Source: Actinoplanes sp. TFC3 (GTDB lineage Bacteria; Actinomycetota; Actinomycetes; Mycobacteriales; Micromonosporaceae). Taken from it: DNA of 64,000 nt. Positions 51,180 to 58,839 of the stretch are shown piece after piece. The stretch spans positions 416,078 to 480,077 of the forward strand of contig NZ_LOJP01000002.1 in the NCBI RefSeq assembly GCF_001553785.1, given 5' to 3'. The notes under the pieces are model-generated. The model saw nothing but the letters and a program-made list of their open reading frames with translations, ran no database searches and was not told the DNA's origin. A program made the position numbers and the translations under genes. Within the stretch, counting starts at the first letter, position 1; the number at the start of each line of letters is the position of its first letter.

Positions 51180-51860
51180 TCACTCGGGCAGCGCGTCGCC
51201 CTGGCGGACCAGGCCGTTCTGATAGGCCAGCACCACCAACTGGGCCCGGTCGCGCACGTTGAGCTTGGTCATCGCCCGGTTGACGTGGGTCTTGGCGGTC
51301 AGCGGGGACACGTAGAGGCGCTCGGCGATGTCATCGTTGGACAGCCCGTGCGCCACCAGCACCAGAATCTCGCGTTCACGCTCGGTGAGCAGGTTCAAGC
51401 CGGGTACCGGGCCGGGATGCTCGGGGCGCAGACCGGTCAGGAACCGGCTCACCAGCCCGCGGGTGGCCTTGGGCGACAGCAGCGCCTCCCCGCCGGCCAC
51501 CACCCGGATCGCGTGCAGCAGATCCTCCGGCGCCACCCCCTTGCCGAGGAAGCCGCTCGCCCCGGCCTGCAACGCCAGCACCACGTTGTCGTCGTTCTCG
51601 AACGTGGTCAGCACCAGCACCCGGACCCCCGCGAGGTTGTCGTCGGCGCCGATCCGGCGGGTCGCTTCCAGGCCGTCCATCCGCGGCATCCGGATATCCA
51701 TGAGAACGACATCAGCGCGCGCGGTGCGGGCCAGCTCGACGGCCTGCTTGCCATCCGCGGCCTCGGCCACCACCTCGAACCCCGGCTCCGAGTCGATGAT
51801 CATTTTGAACCCGGCGCGGATCAGCGCCTGATCATCGGCCAGCACCACCCGGATGCTCAC
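51180..51860 (-). CDS. NarL/LuxR-family response regulator
   Basis: 226 residues: receiver with phosphosite in VVLMDIRMP and lysine in FLGKGV, then a LuxR helix-turn-helix (LTEREREILVLVAHGLSN, ERLYVSPLTAKTHVNRAM). It overlaps the upstream sensor kinase gene by four bases, so the two form one system. The divergent MMPL transporter beyond the kinase is a likely target. Stop codons of this gene and the Ser/Thr kinase are directly adjacent with no spacer. Confidence 0.95.
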   Translation of the reverse strand: MSIRVVLADDQALIRAGFKMIIDSEPGFEVVAEAADGKQAVELARTARADVVLMDIRMPRMDGLEATRRIGADDNLAGVRVLVLTTFENDDNVVLALQAGASGFLGKGVAPEDLLHAIRVVAGGEALLSPKATRGLVSRFLTGLRPEHPGPVPGLNLLTEREREILVLVAHGLSNDDIAERLYVSPLTAKTHVNRAMTKLNVRDRAQLVVLAYQNGLVRQGDALPE

Positions 51861-53065
51861 GCCGGGTTCTCCTTCAACTGCGGCATGACGCAGGCGTGTT
51901 TGACCTTGACCGGCGGCGGTTCCGGGGTGGCTTCGGTGGGCAGCACGGCGTGCACCCGGAAGCGGCCATCGCCGGTGGGGCCCGCGGTGACCCGGCCACC
52001 CGCGGCGGTGGCGCGCTCGCGCATGCCGAGCAGGCCGTAACCCGAGCCGGGTTCGATCAGGGCCGGGCGGATCTCGTTGCTGACCTCGATGACCACGCCA
52101 CTGGGGGCGTACTCGACGAGCAGGCGGATCGGGCCGGCGCCGTGCTTGTGCGCGTTGGTCAGGGCTTCCTGCACGATCCGGTACGCCGCCAGATCCACCA
52201 CGGCGGGCAGGGTGCGCTCGCGGCCCCGCAGCTGCGGACGTACCTGAAAATCGGCACTTTCCAGACTGGCCAGCAACTCCGGCAGGCGGGCCAGCCCCGG
52301 GGTGGGTTCGGTCATCTCGGCCTCGTCGCCGTTGCGCAGCACCCCGACCACCGACTGGATCTCCTTGAGCACGGTGTCGGATGCCTCGCGGATCTGCGCG
52401 AGCACTGGACCGACCTGCTCGGGCTGGCGTTGCAGCACGTGCGATGCCGCACCGGCCTGCACGCTGATCACCGCGATGTGATGCGCCACCACGTCGTGCA
52501 GTTCGCGGGCGATGCGCACCCGCTCGTCCATCACCCGGCGCCGCGCCTCCTCCTCGCGGGTCTGCTCGGCGCGGGCGGCCCGGTCCTCGACCTCGGCGAT
52601 GTAGGCCTTGTGGCTGCGTACCGCGTCACCCAGCGCCGCCGCCATGAAGATCCACGCGAACACGCCCAGCGTCTCGACCCGCCACCAGTCGTGCACGGCG
52701 ACGATCAGCCCGCTGAGGTAGACCAGTGAGGAGGCGGTGAGCGCGCAGATCCAGCCCTGCTGGCGGTCGGTGTGCGCGGCGATCGAGAACGTGATGACGC
52801 CCAGCGCGACGATCAGCCCGGGGTTGGACACGCCGTGCAGCACCGCACCGATCGTCGCGGCCGTGGCGATGCCCAGCGCGATCAGCGGCCGGACCCGGCG
52901 CAGCAGCACGGCGACGAACGCCACCATCGCCACGACGAAGGCGCCCACCGCCGGATGCCCGTCGACCGCCGCCTTCGCCACCGCCCACGACAACGCGAAC
53001 GCCAGCAGGACATCCAGCAACAGCGGCTTGTTGGCCGCGGTTTTGAACGCCTTCTTCGTCTCCAT
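51857..53065 (-). CDS. NarL-family sensor histidine kinase
   Basis: About 402 residues. Five hydrophobic segments (about 15-150) with short loops, a coiled coil (AEVEDRAARAEQTREEEARR), HisKA_3 with the phosphoacceptor in RELHDVVAHHIAVISV, and HATPase_c (SGYGLLGMRERA). An intramembrane-sensing kinase. The start is uncertain: the frame is open to 53125, ATG 53065 and GTG 53068 both sit just after a GAGG. There are about 140 bases to the divergent MMPL gene. Confidence 0.9.
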   Translation of the reverse strand: METKKAFKTAANKPLLLDVLLAFALSWAVAKAAVDGHPAVGAFVVAMVAFVAVLLRRVRPLIALGIATAATIGAVLHGVSNPGLIVALGVITFSIAAHTDRQQGWICALTASSLVYLSGLIVAVHDWWRVETLGVFAWIFMAAALGDAVRSHKAYIAEVEDRAARAEQTREEEARRRVMDERVRIARELHDVVAHHIAVISVQAGAASHVLQRQPEQVGPVLAQIREASDTVLKEIQSVVGVLRNGDEAEMTEPTPGLARLPELLASLESADFQVRPQLRGRERTLPAVVDLAAYRIVQEALTNAHKHGAGPIRLLVEYAPSGVVIEVSNEIRPALIEPGSGYGLLGMRERATAAGGRVTAGPTGDGRFRVHAVLPTEATPEPPPVKVKHACVMPQLKENPA

Positions 53066-53208
53066 CACCTCGAACCGTACGCGCGGCACCGGCCCCCCAC
53101 GTCCTCCCGGCGCAGTAAGCGGCACCCCGGGCGAATACCACGATCATGGTACGGCGATGCCTGCGCTCGGACGACGCTTCGCCGCCGCGCTCACGGGACC
53201 GTTTCGGG

Positions 53209-55359
53209 GTGGCTACCTACCTGTACCGGCTCGGCAAGCTCAGCTTCCGGCGCCGTAAGACCGTGCTCGCCCTGTGGCTGGCTCTCGTGGCTGCCCTGGG
53301 CGCCGGGGCATTCACCCTCAACGGGACCACCACCGACAGCTTCTCGATCCCCGGCACCGAGGCCCAGCAGGCCCAGGACCTGCTCGCCGAGCGCTTCCCG
53401 CAGGCCGCCGCCGGGGGTGCCCAGGCCCGGGTCGTGTTCGCGGCGCCCGCCGGCACCAAGCTCACCGACCCGGCCAGCCGCACCGCGATCACCGAAGTCA
53501 TCGGCGAGCTCGGCCGCGGCGCGCAGGTGGCGACCGTGTCCGACCCGTTCAAGGCCACGATCAATCCGGCCGGCACGGTCGCGTATGCCACGGTGGCGTA
53601 CAAGGCCGGACCGGACGATCTCACCGCCACCGACCGCGACGCGCTGCACGAGGCGCTCGCCGCCGGTCGGTCCGCGGGGCTGACCGTCGAGGTGGGCGGC
53701 GACGCGGTCCAGGAACCAGGCGAGCAGGGTGCAGGTGAGGCGATCGGGTTCGCGGTCGCCGCCATCGTCCTGCTGATCACGTTCGGCTCGCTGGTCGCGG
53801 CCGGGTTGCCGCTGCTCACCGCGATCATCGGTGTGGGCGTCGCGGTAGCCGGGATCCGCATCCTCACCGGGTTCATGGATCTGGGCAGCAGCACCCCGAC
53901 GCTCGCGCTGATGCTCGGGCTGGCCGTGGCCATCGACTACGCCTTGTTCATCGTGTCGCGCTACCGCCACGAGATGGCCGAGGGCCGCTCCCCGATCGAG
54001 GCCGCGGGGCGCGCGGCCGGTACGGCCGGTTCGGCGGTCACCTTCGCGGGTCTGACCGTGGTGATCGCGCTGGCCGCGCTGGCGGTGGTCAACATCCCGT
54101 TCCTGACCCAGATGGGCCTGGCCGCGGCCGGGGCGGTTGTCGTGGCGGTGCTGATCGCGCTGACGCTGCTGCCGGCCATGCTGGGCTTCGCGGGCCGGCG
54201 GGTGGTGGGTTCGCGGCGCAAGGCACCGGCGCGCCCGGCTGGTCGGCGGTGGGCGCAGGTCGTGACCCGGCGCCCGGTGCTCACGATGGTGGTGGCCATC
54301 CTGGGACTGCTGGTGATCGCGATCCCGGCGCTGGACCTGCGGCTGGGACTGCCCGGCGACGGGACCGCCGCTACGGACACCACCCAGCGCAAGGCGTACG
54401 ACCTGCTCAGTGACGGTTTCGGTCCGGGCTTCAACGGTCCTCTCGTGGTGGTCGTGGACGGCTCGGACGCAGCCGGCGCGGCATCCCGCGCGGCGACGGC
54501 GATCAAGGCGCTGCCCGATGTCACGGCGGTGAGCCCGGCGACGGTCAACCCGGCCGGCGACACGGCGATCCTGCAGGTCATCCCGTCCAGCGGGCCCGAC
54601 GACGAGAAGACCACCGACCTGGTGCACGCGATCCGGGATCTGGACGCCGGGGCGTCGCTGTCGGTTACCGGTACGACCGCGGTCAACATTGATGTGTCGG
54701 CGCGCATGGGGGCGGCGCTCGGGCCGTACCTGGTGGTCATCGTGGTGCTGGCCTTCCTGCTCCTGACTTTGCTCTTCCGCTCGGTGCTGGTGCCCATCAA
54801 GGCGATCGGCGGCTTCCTGCTGAGCGTGATCGCCACGTTCGGCGCGGTTGTCGCGGTGTTCCAGTGGGGCTGGGGCGCGGACCTGCTGGGCGTGGCGTCC
54901 ACCGGGCCGATCGTCAGCCTGATCCCGGTGCTGCTCATCGGCATCGTGTTCGGGCTGGCCATGGACTACGAGGTGTTCCTGCTCAGCCGCATGCGGGAGG
55001 AACACGTGCACGGCGCTTCCCCGGCGGACTCGGTGGTCAACGGCTTCAGCCACGGCGCCCGGGTGGTCACGGCGGCGGCGATCATCATGATCAGCGTGTT
55101 CTCGGGCTTCATCCTGGGCGACGACGCGATCATCAAGTCGATTGGCTTCGCGCTGGCCGCGGCGATCCTGCTGGACGCGTTCGTGGTGCGGATGACGCTG
55201 GTTCCGGCGGTGATGATGCTGCTGGGAAGGCGGGCCTGGTGGCTGCCCCGGTGGTTGGACCGGCTGCTGCCCGACGTGGATGTGGAGGGCTCGAAGCTGC
55301 AGACATCGCCGCCGTCGGCCGAGGAGCCGGCGGGTGAGCTGGTGGGGGCCGGCCACTAG
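53209..55359 (+). CDS. MMPL-family RND transporter
   Basis: 716 residues, twelve transmembrane helices in two six-helix halves, each preceded by an extracytoplasmic loop domain. MMPL signatures include LALMLGLAVAIDYALFIVSRYRHE and, in the second half, IGIVFGLAMDYEVFLLSRMREE, which carry the acidic/tyrosine proton-relay residues. Exports lipids, pigments or small hydrophobic molecules using proton motive force; cargo unknown. GTG 53209 gives the family N-terminus (ATYLYRLGKLSFRRRKTVLA); the frame is open to 53146. Divergent from a NarL-type two-component system. Confidence 0.94.
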   Translation: MATYLYRLGKLSFRRRKTVLALWLALVAALGAGAFTLNGTTTDSFSIPGTEAQQAQDLLAERFPQAAAGGAQARVVFAAPAGTKLTDPASRTAITEVIGELGRGAQVATVSDPFKATINPAGTVAYATVAYKAGPDDLTATDRDALHEALAAGRSAGLTVEVGGDAVQEPGEQGAGEAIGFAVAAIVLLITFGSLVAAGLPLLTAIIGVGVAVAGIRILTGFMDLGSSTPTLALMLGLAVAIDYALFIVSRYRHEMAEGRSPIEAAGRAAGTAGSAVTFAGLTVVIALAALAVVNIPFLTQMGLAAAGAVVVAVLIALTLLPAMLGFAGRRVVGSRRKAPARPAGRRWAQVVTRRPVLTMVVAILGLLVIAIPALDLRLGLPGDGTAATDTTQRKAYDLLSDGFGPGFNGPLVVVVDGSDAAGAASRAATAIKALPDVTAVSPATVNPAGDTAILQVIPSSGPDDEKTTDLVHAIRDLDAGASLSVTGTTAVNIDVSARMGAALGPYLVVIVVLAFLLLTLLFRSVLVPIKAIGGFLLSVIATFGAVVAVFQWGWGADLLGVASTGPIVSLIPVLLIGIVFGLAMDYEVFLLSRMREEHVHGASPADSVVNGFSHGARVVTAAAIIMISVFSGFILGDDAIIKSIGFALAAAILLDAFVVRMTLVPAVMMLLGRRAWWLPRWLDRLLPDVDVEGSKLQTSPPSAEEPAGELVGAGH

Positions 55360-55372
55360 GTTCTGGTCGCAG

Positions 55373-55402
55373 GGGGTGGCCGGTGCGCGGGCCGGCCACC
55401 CC
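55373..55402 (+). terminator. Terminator after the MMPL gene
   Basis: GGGGTGGCCGG (55373-55383) pairs perfectly with CCGGCCACCCC (55392-55402), an 11-bp stem with an 8-base loop, 13 bases past the stop. Confidence 0.8.
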
Positions 55403-55477
55403 GTCTTCGTGACGTGGTGACCGGCCCCGGTCACGGGATTCCCGCTGTGCAGACCGGCGCGAGGCGCGGCCGGGTTC

Positions 55478-56338
55478 TCACGCCCAGCGCTTAACTGCGA
55501 ACGAGCCACCGCCGGCAGACACCTCGAACGCGCCGGGCATGCTGAAATGCGCGGGCAGCACCAGTGCGGCATTCTGCGCGGCCCAGCCGAGCAGGCGCAC
55601 CCGGCTCGCCTCAGCTTCGGCCGCGTCCTCACAGAAGCAACTGCTGTGCCCGGGATGCCCGAGCTGCAACGGCGTGTGCACCAGGTCGCCTGCGAACAAG
55701 GCCCGATCACTGCCGGACACCAGCTTGATCACGCTCGAACCGGGGGTGTGCCCCGGGGCTGCCTCCAGCGTCAGGTTCTCGTCGATGCGGTACGAGCCGG
55801 ACCACAGCCGAACCTGACCGGCGGCTTGCACGGGGGCGATGCTGTCGTCGTACGCGAATTCGTTGACGCCGCTGGTGACGTCCTTGAAGTGGTGGAAGTC
55901 GGCCTCGGGCATCAGGTAGGTGGCGTTCGGGAACGTGGGCACCCAGTCGCCGCCGGTCAGCCGGGTGTTCCAGCCGATGTGGTCGACGTGCAGGTGGGTG
56001 TTGACGACCAGGTCGACATCCTCGGGGAGGACCCCGGCGCCGGCCAGCCGGTCCAGGTAGCCGGTATTGAGGTGATCCCATGCGGGCACAGCCGGGCGGT
56101 GCTTGTCGTTGCCGATACCGGTGTCGACGAGAATCGCGCGGCCCGCACTGCGCAGCAGCCACGTCTGGAACGCCCCGCGGACCATGTCGCCGTCGAGGTG
56201 ATCGGGTTCGAGGTGGTCACGTTCCTGCTCCCACACCGAGGCGGGGATGGTCGGGAAGAAATCGCCGGTCGCCATGACCGGGCCGTGCATCTCATCGATG
56301 CGGGTCACGCTGACGTCGCCGAACTTGAGGTCGCTCAT
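55478..56338 (-). CDS. MBL-fold metallohydrolase
   Basis: 286 residues. The metallo-beta-lactamase zinc motif is NTHLHVDHIGWN, with further metal ligands in APGHTPGSS and FAGDLVHTP. The family includes lactonases (quorum quenching), and this length and N-terminal form (FGDVSVTRIDEMHGPV) fit the lactonase-like/aryl hydrolase branch. Cytoplasmic. It lies 61 bases downstream of the XRE regulator gene on the same strand and may be regulated with it. Confidence 0.9.
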   Translation of the reverse strand: MSDLKFGDVSVTRIDEMHGPVMATGDFFPTIPASVWEQERDHLEPDHLDGDMVRGAFQTWLLRSAGRAILVDTGIGNDKHRPAVPAWDHLNTGYLDRLAGAGVLPEDVDLVVNTHLHVDHIGWNTRLTGGDWVPTFPNATYLMPEADFHHFKDVTSGVNEFAYDDSIAPVQAAGQVRLWSGSYRIDENLTLEAAPGHTPGSSVIKLVSGSDRALFAGDLVHTPLQLGHPGHSSCFCEDAAEAEASRVRLLGWAAQNAALVLPAHFSMPGAFEVSAGGGSFAVKRWA

Positions 56339-56399
56339 GGTTATTTCTCCAGGGGTGGACAGGCCCTCCGGTTGGAGCGCCTGAACGGGATGGGGGGAA

Positions 56400-57251
56400 C
56401 TACTGGGTGACGTGGTGCCGCTCGGCTGTGGCAGTGCCGTGCACGAGCAGCGTCATCGCGGCCTGCGAGGCCGAGCCGGGTTCGGTGGTGGCAATGACGA
56501 CCACGTGGTCCTGCTCGGTGCGCAGCGTCTGCTGGGTGACGGTCAGATCGCCGACCAGCGGATGGCGCATGTCGTAGACCGCGTCACCGCCGGCTTTGAC
56601 CCGGTGCCGGGCCCACATGTCGGCGAAGTCCTTGCTCTTGAGCGACAACTCGCCGACCAGCGCGGCCAGAGCCGGGTCGTCGGCGTACCGGCCGGAGGTC
56701 ATCCGCAGCGTTGCGACGACGGCCTCAGCCTTGCCGCGCCAGTCGGCGTACAGCTCGCGGGTATGCGGGTCGAGGAACACCAGCCGGGCCATGTTGGCCG
56801 GTCCCGCGAAACGCAGGTGCCCGGCGAACAGCGCATGCCCGGCGGCGTTCCAGGTGAGCACGTCGCTGCGCCGGCCGAGGACCAGCACCGGCACCTCGCC
56901 GAGGACGGCGAGCAGTTGCCGTACGGCCGGGGTGACCTTCTCCGGCGGCGAGCGCCGGGCGGACCGGTGGCGGGTGACCGCGGCGAGTTCGTGCAGGTGC
57001 CGGCGTTCCGCGTCATCCAGGCGCAGCGCCCGGGCGAGCGCGTCGAGCACCTCGGGCGACGCGTTGGTGGACTGGCCCTGCTCGAGCCGCGAGTAGTAGG
57101 ACGCGCTCACCCCTGCCAGCAAAGCAAGCTCTTCGCGGCGCAGTCCGGGTACCCGCCGCCGCTCGTCGTACGTCACCAGCCCGACGTCCTGAGGCCGCAA
57201 CCGGGAGCGGCGGCTGGACAGGAACTCGCCGAGTTGTCGTTTACCTTGCAT
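56400..57251 (-). CDS. XRE-family regulator with MmyB-like ligand-binding domain
   Basis: 283 residues. The helix-turn-helix region RVPGLRREELALLAGVSASYY followed by SRLEQGQ, and the C-terminal MmyB-like domain (VLVLGRRSDVLTWNAAGHAL, MARLVFLDPHTRELY), define a common actinobacterial regulator group whose C-terminal domain binds fatty-acid-like ligands. ATG 57251 is the family start; the frame is open well beyond. It probably controls the adjacent MBL-fold hydrolase, the usual arrangement for this family (regulator next to a small enzyme gene). Confidence 0.92.
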   Translation of the reverse strand: MQGKRQLGEFLSSRRSRLRPQDVGLVTYDERRRVPGLRREELALLAGVSASYYSRLEQGQSTNASPEVLDALARALRLDDAERRHLHELAAVTRHRSARRSPPEKVTPAVRQLLAVLGEVPVLVLGRRSDVLTWNAAGHALFAGHLRFAGPANMARLVFLDPHTRELYADWRGKAEAVVATLRMTSGRYADDPALAALVGELSLKSKDFADMWARHRVKAGGDAVYDMRHPLVGDLTVTQQTLRTEQDHVVVIATTEPGSASQAAMTLLVHGTATAERHHVTQ

Positions 57252-57317
57252 GCCTCGAATTATTGGCCGCCCGGAGTACCGTAACCACACCTTCGCAGGG
57301 TCAGGCACACTTGCCCG

Positions 57318-58418
57318 GTGACTTCGGTACGGCAGACAGCCACGGCGGCCATCCAGGATCAGCTCGGCTATGAGGATGCCCTTGACCTGCTGACCGTGGC
57401 GCCGGCGGGCGAGGTTGACCCGGTGCTGACCGGCATGCTGCACGATGCCGTGGCGCGCCTGCTCAAGAACGGGTGGCAGCCGGCCGAGCTGCACCGGGTC
57501 GTCGCACGCCGGGCCGGGCCGGGGCAGGCCGGGCTGATCACGGGGGCCGTCACGAGCTACATGAGGGGCTTCAAGACGGTCGACCCGCGCTGGAGGGCTC
57601 AGGCGGCCGGGCTGCCGGCCCCCGCGCCGGTGGCCAGGAACCGGGTCACGGTCATCGACAGCCACTTGGCCGCGTTGAAGGCGCTCGGCACGCTGCCGCC
57701 GATCGAGACGTTGATCCCGCCGCCCGGACAGGTTGCGCGCCCGGCCACGACGAAGAACTCCGAGGCGATGCTGGCCCGGGTGCGGGCGCTGCTGGCCAAG
57801 GCCGAGTCGACCACGTTCCCGGCGGAGGCGGAGACCTACAGCGCCAAGGCCCAGGAGCTGATCTCGCGGCACAGTCTCGACGAGGCGTTGCTGGACGGCG
57901 AGGATGCCACCGTCATGCCGTACGCGCGGCGCATCGGCATCGACCACCCCTATGAGAGCGAGAAAGCCTCCCTGCTGTCCGCGGTTGCCCAGGCCAACCG
58001 GTGCCAGGTGGTCTGGTCCCCGGAGTTCGGTTTCGCCACGGTCTTCGGCTTCGACGCGGATCTGGACGCGGTAGATCTGCTGCATGCCTCGCTGCTGGTA
58101 CAGGCGCATCGAGCGATGTCACGCGACGAGCCCAAGGGCGCGGCGGGCAAGAAGACCTTGAAGACGTTCCGGCAGTCGTTCCTGGTGGGCTACGCCGTGC
58201 GGATCGGCGAGCGGCTGGCCGAGGCGGATCGGGCGGCGCTGGCGGGCAGTGCGGATGCTGCTGCGCTGCTGCCGGTGCTGCGCTCACGCGACGTGCAGGT
58301 CGTGGCGGCCAGGGACAGGGCTTTTCCCCGTACGGTCAAAGGTCGATCTTTCCGTGTGCACAGCGAGGAAGGGTGGGAATCGGGTCGCGCGGCCGCCGAC
58401 GCCGCCACGCTGCGGTGA
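57318..58418 (+). CDS. DUF2786 domain protein
   Basis: 366 residues. Residues about 150-190 form the DUF2786 core (MLARVRALLAKAESTTFPAE, AETYSAKAQELISRH). The flanking regions are helical and basic, with no catalytic motif recognised. DUF2786 occurs in phage-related and bacterial proteins of unknown function. It ends 34 bases before the caspase-associated operon on the same strand, so it might belong to that locus, although TAATGT before the next gene suggests a separate promoter. GTG start at 57318. Confidence 0.85.
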   Translation: MTSVRQTATAAIQDQLGYEDALDLLTVAPAGEVDPVLTGMLHDAVARLLKNGWQPAELHRVVARRAGPGQAGLITGAVTSYMRGFKTVDPRWRAQAAGLPAPAPVARNRVTVIDSHLAALKALGTLPPIETLIPPPGQVARPATTKNSEAMLARVRALLAKAESTTFPAEAETYSAKAQELISRHSLDEALLDGEDATVMPYARRIGIDHPYESEKASLLSAVAQANRCQVVWSPEFGFATVFGFDADLDAVDLLHASLLVQAHRAMSRDEPKGAAGKKTLKTFRQSFLVGYAVRIGERLAEADRAALAGSADAAALLPVLRSRDVQVVAARDRAFPRTVKGRSFRVHSEEGWESGRAAADAATLR

Positions 58419-58440
58419 GTACGATCTTGACTCCACTGTG

Positions 58441-58446
58441 TAATGT
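58441..58446 (+). promoter_or_regulatory. -10-like element of the caspase operon
   Basis: TAATGT lies six bases before GTG 58453, the start of the EACC1-like gene, in a short AT-rich patch. This would give a leaderless transcript. TTGACT at 58427-58432 is too close (8-base spacing) to be its -35. Confidence 0.35.
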
Positions 58447-58452
58447 GCAAGC

Positions 58453-58839
58453 GTGGATACGACAGTCGTGGCCCGTGTCACAGTCACCGCGGGAGATCCG
58501 GAGTCCTCCGATCGGGCGGCGCAGAACCTGCTGAAGGAACTGCACGAGCTGCCCGAGGTCGTCGCGGTCGAGCAGGCCACGACCCCCAGCGACGTCCCCG
58601 GTGCGCGCGGCACCGACATGCTGGCCGTCGGCACGCTGCTGATGACGCTGGCAGCCACCCCGGAGATCCTGTCGGGCGTGCTGGCCTATCTCGGCGAGTG
58701 GATCCGCCGCCCGGGCAACCGCCGCGGCGAGATCGAGGTCGACTTCGGCAACGACCGGCGCATCACCCTGACCAACCCGAGCGAGGCCGAGCGCAAACGG
58801 CTCATCGACGCGCTCATCCGGGAGGTGCGGCAACGCTGA
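58453..58839 (+). CDS. EACC1-like effector-associated protein
   Basis: 128 residues. N-terminal strand-helix (VARVTVTAGDPES, NLLKELHELPEVVAVE), a hydrophobic middle helix (AVGTLLMTLAATPEILSGVLAYL) and a C-terminal strand region (GEIEVDFGNDRRITLTNPSEAERKRLI). This matches the form of EACC1 (effector-associated constant component 1), a small protein encoded just upstream of caspase-like, trypsin-like and other effectors in actinobacterial conflict systems. Its role there is thought to be coupling or restraint of the effector. The caspase reading frame begins inside its last codons. Assignment by pattern recognition only. Confidence 0.7.
   Translation: MDTTVVARVTVTAGDPESSDRAAQNLLKELHELPEVVAVEQATTPSDVPGARGTDMLAVGTLLMTLAATPEILSGVLAYLGEWIRRPGNRRGEIEVDFGNDRRITLTNPSEAERKRLIDALIREVRQR

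Noticed and set aside
53191..55710. 839-codon open frame on the minus strand opposite the MMPL gene
   Set aside because: Extremely Arg/His/Gly-rich translation with no domain; mirrors the MMPL codons. Long antisense frames are expected at this GC content.
58427..58446. TTGACT and TAATGT as a -35/-10 pair before the EACC1-like gene
   Set aside because: Only eight bases separate them, too few for a sigma-70-type promoter; only the -10-like element was kept.
58443..58835. Upstream extension of the caspase frame giving a 944-residue protein
   Set aside because: It overlaps the whole EACC1-like gene in another frame, and its translation is Arg/His/Pro-rich noise.
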